This document shows positions 1 to 6,550 of a stretch of DNA of 8,713 nt, piece after piece. The position numbers were made by a program, and so were the translations under genes. The notes under the pieces are model-generated. The model saw nothing but the letters and a program-made list of their open reading frames with translations. It made no database searches and had not been told where the DNA came from. Position 1 is the stretch's first letter. Each line of letters begins with the position of its first letter. Origin of the DNA: Limisphaerales bacterium (GTDB taxonomy: Bacteria > Verrucomicrobiota > Verrucomicrobiia > Limisphaerales > UBA8199); assembly GCA_025356925.1 (NCBI GenBank), contig JANXQE010000034.1, positions 1 to 8,713 on the forward strand, written 5' to 3'.

Positions 1-855
1 TCCCTGCAAATAGCCGCTCGTCCACGGTGGCTTGTTGAGCTCGGGCAGGGTGTTGAGATTTTCGAAAACCCGTGTGCCCTGACGATAAAGCCCGACGGCA
101 TTCGTTGGCGCCGGCCGGGTCAAGTACAGCTCCAGGTACAGTCCACCCTGCGAAAATCGGCTGACCTCGTGTAACAGCCGCCCCTCGAACTGTCGCGGTT
201 CCACCTTGAACTCTTTCCGCGCGGTGCGGTCGATGACCCGGATTTCTGCCGCGGAGGTGCGAATGCGGTCGCGCAATTCTGAGGCCAGGTACCACTGAAT
301 CTTTTCCCCGCTAAACTGCTTGATGCCCGGCAAGATATTTTTCACGAGCAATTCAGTGCCCGAATCCGGCACCAGCACGTGCTTGCGAGTAATCCGGTAG
401 CTCGGGTCACCCTTCTTCATGTGCATTTGGTAGGTTTTGCCATCACTGCCAGCCGACGTCAGCACAAGTTCCTCCCCCACCGTCCAAAAGCTCAACAACC
501 CGATGCCGAACTCGCCTTGCAGTCCCGTGTTGCCTTCGGCTTTCAGCCGCCTCTTGATCGAATCGCAAATGTGAGTCGCCACATACTCGAAATCCGGCCG
601 ACCCTGTTCGTCACGGCGGATGCCTTCGCCATCGTCTTTGATGCGCAAAAAATGAATGCCGTGCTCCTTTCCCCGAGTCAATGTCACGTGTTTGGCGCGA
701 GCATCGATGCTGTTCTCGACGAACTCGGCCACGGCCTTGAGCGGATTGCTCTGTGAGAGAGCGATGATGCGGATAGCGTTCCAATTATCGCCGATGCGCA
801 ATTTGCCGGAATCTGCGGTTTTCAATGTGCTGATCAATGACCTCCCGGGGCGCAT
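1..855 (-). CDS. GHKL-fold ATPase (Hsp90/MutL/MORC-like), N-terminal part, cut by window edge
   Basis: The frame is open from an ATG at 855 to base 1, giving 285 codons with no stop; the C-terminus lies outside the window. The three ATP-binding motifs of the GHKL (gyrase/Hsp90/histidine kinase/MutL) fold appear in order: N box E44-FVE-N48-SI-D51-A, G1 box DDGEGI at 74-79, and G2 box GEFGIG at 114-119. E44 or E47 would be the catalytic base. There is no receiver or HisKA dimerisation segment before the ATPase domain, so a Hsp90/MutL/MORC-type ATPase fits better than a sensor kinase. An in-frame TGA lies two codons before the ATG, so no earlier start is possible. A TTG at 837 is preceded by GGGAGG only 3 bases away and is the alternative start. 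The gene lies beyond the groEL terminator and is probably a separate unit. The fold is well supported; the cellular role is not known. Confidence 0.82.
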   Translation of the reverse strand, partial: MRPGRSLISTLKTADSGKLRIGDNWNAIRIIALSQSNPLKAVAEFVENSIDARAKHVTLTRGKEHGIHFLRIKDDGEGIRRDEQGRPDFEYVATHICDSIKRRLKAEGNTGLQGEFGIGLLSFWTVGEELVLTSAGSDGKTYQMHMKKGDPSYRITRKHVLVPDSGTELLVKNILPGIKQFSGEKIQWYLASELRDRIRTSAAEIRVIDRTARKEFKVEPRQFEGRLLHEVSRFSQGGLYLELYLTRPAPTNAVGLYRQGTRVFENLNTLPELNKPPWTSGYLQG

Positions 856-911
856 GAATCAAGCGCGGAACGCGGGCCTGCGGTGGGAATCCTGGACCCC
901 AGGCGGCGTGG

Positions 912-932
912 CCCGCATCCGAACGATGCGGG
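912..932. repeat. Perfect 8-bp stem-loop in the GHKL gene leader
   Basis: The arms CCCGCATC (912-919) and GATGCGGG (925-932) are perfectly complementary around a 5-base loop. There is no T-run on either side, so it is not a normal intrinsic terminator. It lies 57 bases upstream of the GHKL ATPase start on the minus strand, in a 275-base gap that otherwise holds only the groEL terminator. It could be a leader hairpin, an operator, or a dispersed palindromic repeat. A small second hairpin (CCTGG, 3-base loop, CCAGG; 891-903) sits beside it. Confidence 0.5.
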
Positions 933-1059
933 GTGGCAGCGCGAACCTGGCTCGTTCAGGCAACGGCGCGAGGACGCCTTACTCCATGAATTCTGTCTAC
1001 GCCCCGCTGCAAAACGAGAGCTGCGCTGCTGGTGCAGGGAATATCCGCGAGCGCCTCTT

Positions 1060-1098
1060 TTAAAACAAAAGCGAGGCTGGGGTTACCCAGCCTCGCTT
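1060..1098 (-). terminator. Intrinsic terminator of the chaperone block
   Basis: A perfect 13-bp stem (1069-1081 with 1086-1098; core GCGAGGCTGGG) closes a 4-base loop. On the minus strand it is followed by TTTTGTTTTA. It starts 33 bases after the groEL stop codon and is oriented to end transcription coming from groEL. This is the clearest terminator in the window. It separates the chaperones from the GHKL ATPase gene. Confidence 0.93.
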
Positions 1099-1130
1099 GA
1101 ATTATTTGAACGTTTGCCTGGAACTCTGGA

Positions 1131-2774
1131 TCAATAATCCATTTCGCCCATGCCGCCGCCGCCATGACCGCCGGGCATCGGAGCTTTCTTCTCCTTTTCC
1201 GGGATCTCGGTGATGAGGCATTCGGTGGTCAGCAATAAGCCGGCAATCGAGGCCGCGTTCTGCAACGCTGTGCGGGTAACCTTTTTGGGGTCTACCACGC
1301 CCGCCTTGACGAGGTCTTCATAGACACCGGTCGAGACGTTGTAGCCTTCGTTGCCCTTGCGCTTTTTGGTTTCCTGCACCACGACGGAGCCTTCAACACC
1401 GGCGTTTTCAGCCAGCGCGCGGGTGGGGAATTCGATGGCGCGTTTGACGATGTCGATGCCGATCCGTTCGTCGTCGTTGTCAGGTTTAACGGTGTCGATC
1501 GCCGCGAGCGTGCGCAGCAGGGCCACGCCACCGCCAGGCACGATGCCTTCTTCGACGGCCGCGCGGGTCGCATGCAGCGCGTCCTCGACGCGGGCCTTTT
1601 TCTCCTTCATCTCGGTCTCGGTTGCGGCGCCGACATTAATGACGGCAACGCCACCGGCGAGCTTGGCCAGGCGTTCTTGGAGTTTTTCGCGATCGTAATC
1701 CGAGGTGGTCTCCTCGATCTGTCGGCGGATCTGGTTGACCCGGCCCTGGATCTCGGAGCTCTTGCCGCCGCCTTCGACGATGGTGGTGTTTTCCTTATCG
1801 ACCACGATGCTCTTGGCGCGGCCGAGGTCTTCCAGGTTGAGGTTCTCGAGCTTGATCCCGAGATCTTCACTCATGAACTTGCCACCCGTCAGGATGGCGA
1901 TGTCTTCGCACATGGACTTGCGGCGATCGCCGAAGCCCGGGGCTTTGACGGCGCACACATTCAACGTCCCGCGCAGCTTGTTCACGACCAGGGTCGCGAG
2001 GGCTTCGCCTTCGACTTCTTCAGCGATGATCAAGAGTGGTTTGCCGACCTTGGCAACTTTCTCGAGCACTGGGAGAAGATCCTTGAGGCTGCTGATCTTC
2101 TTTTCGTAGATCAGGACGTAGGCCTCTTCGAGGCGGGTTTCCATCGTCTCGGCGTTGGTGACGAAGTAGGGCGATAGATAACCTTTGTCGAACTGCATGC
2201 CTTCGACCACGTCCAGCGTGGTTTCGATCGACTTGGCTTCTTCAACGGTGATGGTGCCGTCTTTGCCGACTTTATCCATCGCGTCAGCGATGATCTCGCC
2301 GATGGTGGTGTCCCAGTTGGCGGAGACGGTCGCGACCTGCTTGATTTCCTCTTTGTCTTTGACCTTCTTGGCAATTTTATCGAGCTGCTCGACGGAGGCA
2401 GCGACGGCCTTATTGATGCCGCGCTGGATGCCGATGGGGTTCGCGCCCGACGTGACGTACTTCAGGCCTTCGCGATAGATCGCCTCCGCCAGGACGGTGG
2501 CGGTGGTGGTGCCATCGCCCGCGGCGTCGCTCGTCTTGCTGGCGACCTCGCGCACCATCTGGGCGCCCATGTTTTCATAGGGGTCTTCCAGTTCGATTTC
2601 CTTCGCCACGGTGACGCCGTCCTTGGTGACGGTCGGAGAGCCAAATTTTTTGTCGAGCACGACGTTGCGGCCTTTGGGACCGAGTGTCGCGGCGACGGCT
2701 TTGGCGAGTTTACTGACACCCCTCAACAGGGTTTGACGAGCGTTCTCGTCAAAGATTAATTGTTTTGCTGCCAT
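1131..2774 (-). CDS. groL: Chaperonin GroEL (Hsp60), 60 kDa subunit
   Basis: This is the cytoplasmic ATP-driven folding chamber, two stacked seven-subunit rings capped by GroES. At 547 aa it has the usual full length. ATP-site motifs include TLGPKGRNVVLDK at 30-42 and GDGTTT at 86-91, where D87 has the same number as in E. coli. Near residue 400 is RVEDALHATRAAVEEG, which carries the catalytic aspartate of the intermediate domain. The C-terminus is a short Gly/Met-rich tail with one His, ending in GEMDY; tails of this kind project into the cavity. The ATG start gives the standard MAAKQLIFDENAR N-terminus, but no strong Shine-Dalgarno precedes it. groES ends 36 bases upstream, so the two form the classic groESL operon, closed by the terminator at 1060-1098. 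All signs point to a functional housekeeping copy. Confidence 0.99.
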   Translation of the reverse strand: MAAKQLIFDENARQTLLRGVSKLAKAVAATLGPKGRNVVLDKKFGSPTVTKDGVTVAKEIELEDPYENMGAQMVREVASKTSDAAGDGTTTATVLAEAIYREGLKYVTSGANPIGIQRGINKAVAASVEQLDKIAKKVKDKEEIKQVATVSANWDTTIGEIIADAMDKVGKDGTITVEEAKSIETTLDVVEGMQFDKGYLSPYFVTNAETMETRLEEAYVLIYEKKISSLKDLLPVLEKVAKVGKPLLIIAEEVEGEALATLVVNKLRGTLNVCAVKAPGFGDRRKSMCEDIAILTGGKFMSEDLGIKLENLNLEDLGRAKSIVVDKENTTIVEGGGKSSEIQGRVNQIRRQIEETTSDYDREKLQERLAKLAGGVAVINVGAATETEMKEKKARVEDALHATRAAVEEGIVPGGGVALLRTLAAIDTVKPDNDDERIGIDIVKRAIEFPTRALAENAGVEGSVVVQETKKRKGNEGYNVSTGVYEDLVKAGVVDPKKVTRTALQNAASIAGLLLTTECLITEIPEKEKKAPMPGGHGGGGMGEMDY

Positions 2775-2810
2775 ACTTCGATATAAGAGTTATTGGTTAA
2801 GACTTGCGAG

Positions 2811-3104
2811 TTATTCCAGGACAGCCAGGACGTCGTCCGAGTTAAGGATCTTGAATTCCTTGCCGTCGAGCTTGATTTCCGTGCCGCCGTACTTGCTGAC
2901 CAGCACGCGGTCACCTTTTTTCATTTCAAACGGAACTTTCTTTCCGTTGTCGTCGGTCTTGCCCGTACCGAGGGCCACGACCAGACTTTCCATGGGTTTT
3001 TCCTTGGCGCTATCGGGGATGATAATGCCGCCCTTTTTGACTTCTTTCTCCTCGACCGCTTCCACGAGGATGCGATCGCCGAGAGGTTTTACGTTTAGTG
3101 CCAT
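2811..3104 (-). CDS. groES: Co-chaperonin GroES (Hsp10)
   Basis: This is the heptameric lid that binds GroEL and encloses substrate. The protein is 97 aa, the normal length. It begins MALNVKPLGDRILVE, the conserved first beta strand, and carries the mobile loop at about 20-37 with the hydrophobic III at 27-29 that docks on GroEL. The C-terminal half has the standard GDRVLVSKYGGTEI strand and a DDVLAVLE end. The frame stays open to an ATG at 3146, but the extra 14 residues (rich in Q, N and K) do not belong to the family, and the 3146 start would lie inside the inverted repeats at 3127-3162. The start at 3104 is therefore chosen. It is the first gene of groESL, and dnaK ends 142 bases upstream on the same strand. 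Confidence 0.98.
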   Translation of the reverse strand: MALNVKPLGDRILVEAVEEKEVKKGGIIIPDSAKEKPMESLVVALGTGKTDDNGKKVPFEMKKGDRVLVSKYGGTEIKLDGKEFKILNSDDVLAVLE

Positions 3105-3126
3105 AGTTTGGTTTTTTCTCTGTTGT

Positions 3127-3162
3127 TTTTGATTTGAGTGAATCAAAATCCACCCGCACTCA
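3127..3162 (-). promoter_or_regulatory. Two overlapping inverted repeats in the groES leader (non-CIRCE)
   Basis: Repeat one is TTTTGATT (3127-3134) and AATCAAAA (3141-3148), a perfect 8-bp match around the 6-base centre TGAGTG. Repeat two uses that centre as an arm: TGAGTG (3135-3140) pairs with CACTCA (3157-3162) across 16 bases. In RNA the two pairings would compete. The site lies 23-58 bases upstream of the groES ATG and just downstream of a candidate promoter, where CIRCE operators usually sit. The sequence is not CIRCE (TTAGCACTC-N9-GAGTGCTAA). The repeats are seen directly; a regulatory role is inferred. Confidence 0.45.
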
Positions 3163-3171
3163 CGGGGGAAA

Positions 3172-3200
3172 ATTTTACTGAATCCGCTTGCAAGCCTGAA
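3172..3200 (-). promoter_or_regulatory. Candidate groESL promoter
   Basis: Reading the minus strand, a -10-like TAAAAT (3177-3172; 5 of 6 to TATAAT) follows a weak -35-like TTCAGG (3200-3195; 3 of 6) with a 17-base spacer. Transcription would start near 3165, giving a leader of about 60 bases that includes the inverted repeats at 3127-3162. The -35 overlaps a small hairpin (GCCTG, 3-base loop, CAGGC; 3194-3206) and a 10-base palindrome GCTTGCAAGC (3186-3195). That hairpin has no T-run, so I see no convincing terminator after dnaK, and groESL may also be read through from dnaK. Confidence 0.35.
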
Positions 3201-3246
3201 CCAGGCGCCGCGACCCTACGATCGTCTGGCGGCCACAGGCGCGATT

Positions 3247-5208
3247 CTAGCCCTTCTTCTCATCGACGACTTCGGCGTCAATGATTGGGCCTTCATCTTT
3301 CTTGCCGCCCTCATTGGGCTGGCTTGGACCGCCGGCCTCGCCGGCGCCCGGACCCCCACCTGGCTGACCCTGCTCCTTGCCGGCGCGAGCCTGTTCACTC
3401 GCGGCCTTATAAAGCTCGGCGGAGACGGTTTGCCAGACCTCATTGAGCTTCTCGTTGGCCGTTCGGATCACCGCGGCATCGCCCCCCTTGAGAGCCTCTT
3501 TGACTTCTTTGACGGCGTCTTCGATTTTGCTCTTATCGGCGCCCGAGATCTTGTCGGCGCTATCCTTGACCATCTTTTCGGAGCGATAGACCGCGTTGTC
3601 GGCCTCGTTGCGGACCTCGACTTCCTCGCGTTGTTTCTTGTCCTCGTCGGCATGAGCCTCGGCATCACGCCGCATCTTTTCGATCTCATCTTTGCTCAGT
3701 CCGCTGCTGGCTGTGATCGTGATTTTTTGTTCTTTGCCGGTGCCCAGGTCTTTGGCGCTGACGTGCAGGATTCCGTTGGCATCGATGTCGAAGGTGACTT
3801 CGACCTGCGGCACACCGCGCGGTGCGGGCGGGATGTCCGTCAGATGAAACTTGCCGATGGTTTTGTTATCGCGGGCCAGTTGGCGCTCGCCCTGCAGGAC
3901 ATGGATTTCTACCCCCGGCTGGTTGTCCGATGCAGTGGAGAAAATCTCCGACTTGCGCGTTGGAATCGTGGTGTTGCGTTCGATGAGCTTTGTGAACACA
4001 CCACCCAGGGTTTCGATCCCAAGCGAGAGGGGTGTCACGTCCAACAACAACACATCCTTCACTTCGCCTTTGAGGACGCCGGCTTGAATGGCGGCACCCA
4101 CGGCGACCACTTCGTCAGGGTTCACACCTTGATGAGGCGCTTTATTGACCAAGGAATGGGCCGTTTCGACAACTTTGGGCATGCGCGTCATGCCACCCAC
4201 CAGCACTAATTCGTCGATCTTTTCCGGAGTCACACCCGCGTCGCGCAAGCAATTCTTGACGGGAGTGATCGTGCGCTCGAAGAGATCATCGCAAAGCTGC
4301 TCCATTTTGGCGCGGGTCAGCTTATTGGTGATGTGCTTGGGTCCACTGGCGTCAGCCGTAATGAACGGCAGGTTAATATCGTAGACCTGGGAGCTCGACA
4401 AAGCGATCTTGGCTTTTTCGGCCTCTTCCTTGATCCGTTGCAGGGCATCGGGCTGCTTGCGCAGATCCATGCCGTGCTCTTTTTTGAACTCGTCCAGGAT
4501 CGAATCCATGATCCGGCCGTCCCAGTCATCACCACCCAGGTGGGTGTCGCCGTTGGTCGCCTTGACTTCAAAAACTCCGTCACCTATCTCGAGCACGGAG
4601 ATATCAAACGTGCCGCCGCCCAGGTCATAGACCGCAATTTCCTCGTCCTTCTTTTTATCCAGACCGTAGGCGAGCGAGGCAGCCGTGGGCTCGTTAATGA
4701 TGCGTAAAACCTCCAGGCCGGCGATGCGGCCAGCATCCTTTGTGGCCTGGCGCTGAGAATCGTTGAAATAAGCTGGAACCGTGATGACGGCTTGATTGAT
4801 CTTTTCACCCAACCGCATCTCGGCATCGGATTTGAGCTTGGCCAGGATCATCGCGGAGACTTCCGCCGGGCTGTATTGTTTGGGCTTGCCCTCGACCTCC
4901 ACCTCCACGTAAGCGTCGCCGTTGGGCCCAGAGACCACTTTATAAGGAACCCGCTTGCGCTCCTCATCCACCTCACTGAACTTGCGGCCCATAAAACGCT
5001 TGATGGAATAAACGGTGTTCCTCGAGTTGGTGACGGCTTGACGCTTGGCGGCATCGCCCACCAGGCGCTCGCCCGTCTTGGTAAAAGCCACGACCGATGG
5101 GGTGACACGGCGTCCCTCTGAATTCTCGAGCACCACGGGCTCGCCGCCTTCCATCACTGCCATGCACGAATTCGTGGTACCTAAATCAATACCTATTACT
5201 TTTGCCAT
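3247..5208 (-). CDS. dnaK: Molecular chaperone DnaK (Hsp70)
   Basis: This is the cytoplasmic ATP-dependent chaperone that binds exposed hydrophobic segments, working with DnaJ and GrpE. It is full length at 653 aa. The nucleotide-binding domain spans about 1-385, with phosphate-1 motif DLGTTNS at 8-14, the catalytic lysine K70 in SIKRFMGRK, DLGGGTFDIS at 195-204 and LVGGMTRMPKV at 336-346. The hydrophobic interdomain linker VLLLDVTPLSL is at 386-396. The beta-sandwich substrate domain follows (about 390-505), then the helical lid (about 505-610). A Gly/Pro/Gln/Glu-rich disordered tail ends in the conserved DAEVVDEKK. The ATG start has a good AGGAG site. It precedes groESL on the same strand, which makes a chaperone cluster. 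grpE and dnaJ, often linked to dnaK, are not in the window. Confidence 0.99.
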   Translation of the reverse strand: MAKVIGIDLGTTNSCMAVMEGGEPVVLENSEGRRVTPSVVAFTKTGERLVGDAAKRQAVTNSRNTVYSIKRFMGRKFSEVDEERKRVPYKVVSGPNGDAYVEVEVEGKPKQYSPAEVSAMILAKLKSDAEMRLGEKINQAVITVPAYFNDSQRQATKDAGRIAGLEVLRIINEPTAASLAYGLDKKKDEEIAVYDLGGGTFDISVLEIGDGVFEVKATNGDTHLGGDDWDGRIMDSILDEFKKEHGMDLRKQPDALQRIKEEAEKAKIALSSSQVYDINLPFITADASGPKHITNKLTRAKMEQLCDDLFERTITPVKNCLRDAGVTPEKIDELVLVGGMTRMPKVVETAHSLVNKAPHQGVNPDEVVAVGAAIQAGVLKGEVKDVLLLDVTPLSLGIETLGGVFTKLIERNTTIPTRKSEIFSTASDNQPGVEIHVLQGERQLARDNKTIGKFHLTDIPPAPRGVPQVEVTFDIDANGILHVSAKDLGTGKEQKITITASSGLSKDEIEKMRRDAEAHADEDKKQREEVEVRNEADNAVYRSEKMVKDSADKISGADKSKIEDAVKEVKEALKGGDAAVIRTANEKLNEVWQTVSAELYKAASEQARAGKEQGQPGGGPGAGEAGGPSQPNEGGKKDEGPIIDAEVVDEKKG

Positions 5209-5214
5209 AAGAAG

Positions 5215-5219
5215 CTCCT
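5215..5219 (-). promoter_or_regulatory. Ribosome binding site of dnaK
   Basis: AGGAG on the minus strand lies 6 bases before the dnaK ATG. It is the strongest Shine-Dalgarno sequence in the window and fixes the dnaK start. groES, groEL and the epimerase have weak or no such site. Confidence 0.8.
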
Positions 5220-5252
5220 GCTAAACGCAAATCCAACACCACTTAAGCACGC

Positions 5253-5265
5253 TTGGTGCCACCAA
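5253..5265. promoter_or_regulatory. Short perfect palindrome in the dnaK leader
   Basis: TTGGTG (5253-5258) and CACCAA (5260-5265) are perfectly inverted around one central base, 45-57 bases upstream of the dnaK ATG. CACC at 5237-5240 could pair with the TTGGTG arm instead. Placement suggests an operator or leader hairpin, but a 13-base palindrome can occur by chance and no known operator matches it. Confidence 0.3.
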
Positions 5266-5513
5266 CCCAAAATTAATACCATGTGGTTATGCGTCAATTA
5301 CTTACAATCTAAATGCTGAATCAGACTCCCGCCAAAACGTGCGCCGCATGAGACAAATTGGCACACAAGGCCGCGGTATGTCACACCCGCGCATGTCTCA
5401 GTCCAGATTGGTTAGGCTTGTGGGGCTAAAGAAAGTTTGAGGCGCGAATGGGAACGCGCGAGCCCCCCCGTTCATCACGAGCTCGCCCACTTTGCGAGCG
5501 GAGCGACCCGAAG

Positions 5514-6500
5514 CTACTTGGTTTCCCTGCGCGCCAACACGGCAGCTCCTGTGATACCTGCGTTATCCCCAAGTTTCGAAGCAATGATTTCCACGCCTTT
5601 TAACGCGCCGGGCATGGCATAATCCTTAGCGGTTTCGACAATGACGCTCATCATTTCATCGGCCAGGGCTTCGATGACGCCGCCGCCGAGCACAACTACC
5701 TCGGGGTTAAGAATGTTGACGAGATTGGCGGTGGCGATGCCGATGTATTCGGCGGCCCCTTCGATGATTCGATCCACGAACTTATCTCCGCGGCGAATAG
5801 CTTTGCGGAGATCGCCGCTGCGCAAGTCGGCCAGGTCAGTGCCGAGCATCTCGGTCAGCAGGGTTTTCTGGCCATCTTTGACTCCGGCCTTGATTTGTTG
5901 AAAAATGGCAGTCCGGCTGGCGAGAGCCTCAAAACAGCCTTTGTTCCCACAACCACACTTGGGGCCACTGATTTCCAGAACCATGTGGCCAATTTCACCC
6001 GCAGTATGACCGAACCCGCTGTAGAGCTCGCCATCGAGGATCAGGCCGCCACCGATGCCCGTGCCCACAAAAATTCCGACCATCGTCCGGGGCTTGGATT
6101 TGAGCTCGGCGACGTACACGCCGAGGGCGGAAATGTTGCAATCGTTCTCGACAAACACGGGAACCCCGAGAATTTTCTCGAGGCCCTTTTTCAAGGGGAT
6201 ATCCTTCCAGCCCTCCAGGTTGGGGGCAAAAATTACCGTCCCGGATTCGAAATCGACTGCGCCAGGGGCGCCGATGCCGACACCGGCGATTTGCTTGAGG
6301 GTGAGATCGGCTTCATCAATGGCGTCCTGGGCGGAGCGGGCGATACGCTCGACGACCCGGTCAACACCGCGTTGAGACTTCGTGCTGAGCTTAGCGGTCC
6401 CGACACATTCCATCGAGTGGTCAAAGACACCGGCCAGGATTTTCGTGCCCCCCAGGTCCACGCCGACGACGTACTCGGCTTTGGTGCTTGCTTCGGCCAT
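5514..6500 (-). CDS. ROK-family sugar kinase, probable glucokinase
   Basis: It phosphorylates a hexose, most likely glucose to glucose-6-phosphate, with ATP in the cytoplasm. The 328-aa protein has the ROK kinase plan: phosphate-binding DLGGTK at 15-20, END at 118-120 with the likely catalytic Asp120, and GTGIGGG at 146-152. GEIGH is at 168-172. The zinc motif combines His172 with CGCGNKGC, giving Cys182, Cys184 and Cys189. No helix-turn-helix precedes the kinase, so it is an enzyme and not a ROK repressor. A TTG at 6512 would add four residues; the ATG at 6500 gives MAEAS and is preferred, though its ribosome site is weak. It follows the kinase pair by 50 bases on the same strand and is probably co-transcribed. 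Glucose is the best guess; fructose, mannose or N-acetyl sugars are possible in this family. Confidence 0.93.
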   Translation of the reverse strand: MAEASTKAEYVVGVDLGGTKILAGVFDHSMECVGTAKLSTKSQRGVDRVVERIARSAQDAIDEADLTLKQIAGVGIGAPGAVDFESGTVIFAPNLEGWKDIPLKKGLEKILGVPVFVENDCNISALGVYVAELKSKPRTMVGIFVGTGIGGGLILDGELYSGFGHTAGEIGHMVLEISGPKCGCGNKGCFEALASRTAIFQQIKAGVKDGQKTLLTEMLGTDLADLRSGDLRKAIRRGDKFVDRIIEGAAEYIGIATANLVNILNPEVVVLGGGVIEALADEMMSVIVETAKDYAMPGALKGVEIIASKLGDNAGITGAAVLARRETK

Positions 6501-6550
6501 AGGACAATCCAAACAGAAATTAGATCAGAATCAAGTTACAGTTTGGCGAT

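Larger units (their letters stand above)
5209..5513. other. 305-base non-coding gap: dnaK leader and ROK gene 3' flank
   Basis: No plausible gene is seen. On the ROK side is a weak 6-bp hairpin (GCTCGC, 7-base loop, GCGAGC; 5481-5499) and a 5-bp GCGCG hairpin near 5442-5459, followed on the minus strand by AAACTTTCTTT. Neither is a convincing terminator. A 7-bp inverted repeat TGAGACA (5349-5355) / TGTCTCA (5394-5400) encloses 38 bases, and a similar ATGTCACA lies at 5378-5385. Candidate dnaK promoter pieces on the minus strand are TTGGCG (5335-5330), 18 bases, TAGATT (5311-5306), and separately TTGACG (5297-5292) followed too closely by TATTAAT (5278-5272). No CIRCE or clear sigma-32 promoter is visible. 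Confidence 0.6.

Noticed and set aside
379..1137. Plus-strand frames of 84-135 codons at 379-756, 656-1063 and 883-1137
   Set aside because: They are antisense to the GHKL ATPase or span the hairpin and the groEL terminator. No ribosome site or family resemblance.
3105..3146. A 14-residue N-terminal extension of GroES from an ATG at 3146
   Set aside because: The added residues are not part of the GroES family, and the start at 3104 gives the standard MALNVKPLGDR beginning.
3194..3206. A dnaK terminator hairpin (5-bp stem, 3-base loop)
   Set aside because: The stem is short and no T-run follows on the minus strand, so it cannot be called an intrinsic terminator.
3430..4209. A 259-codon plus-strand open frame inside dnaK
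   Set aside because: It is antisense to a fully conserved dnaK. Long antisense frames are expected in GC-rich genes, and the translation resembles no family.
5241..5260. A CIRCE half-site resemblance (TTAAGCACGC) upstream of dnaK
   Set aside because: It is imperfect, and the second half GAGTGCTAA is absent at the required 9-base spacing.
6501..6512. A TTG start for the ROK kinase at 6512
   Set aside because: It adds only four residues, has no ribosome site, and the ATG at 6500 is in frame with a typical N-terminus.
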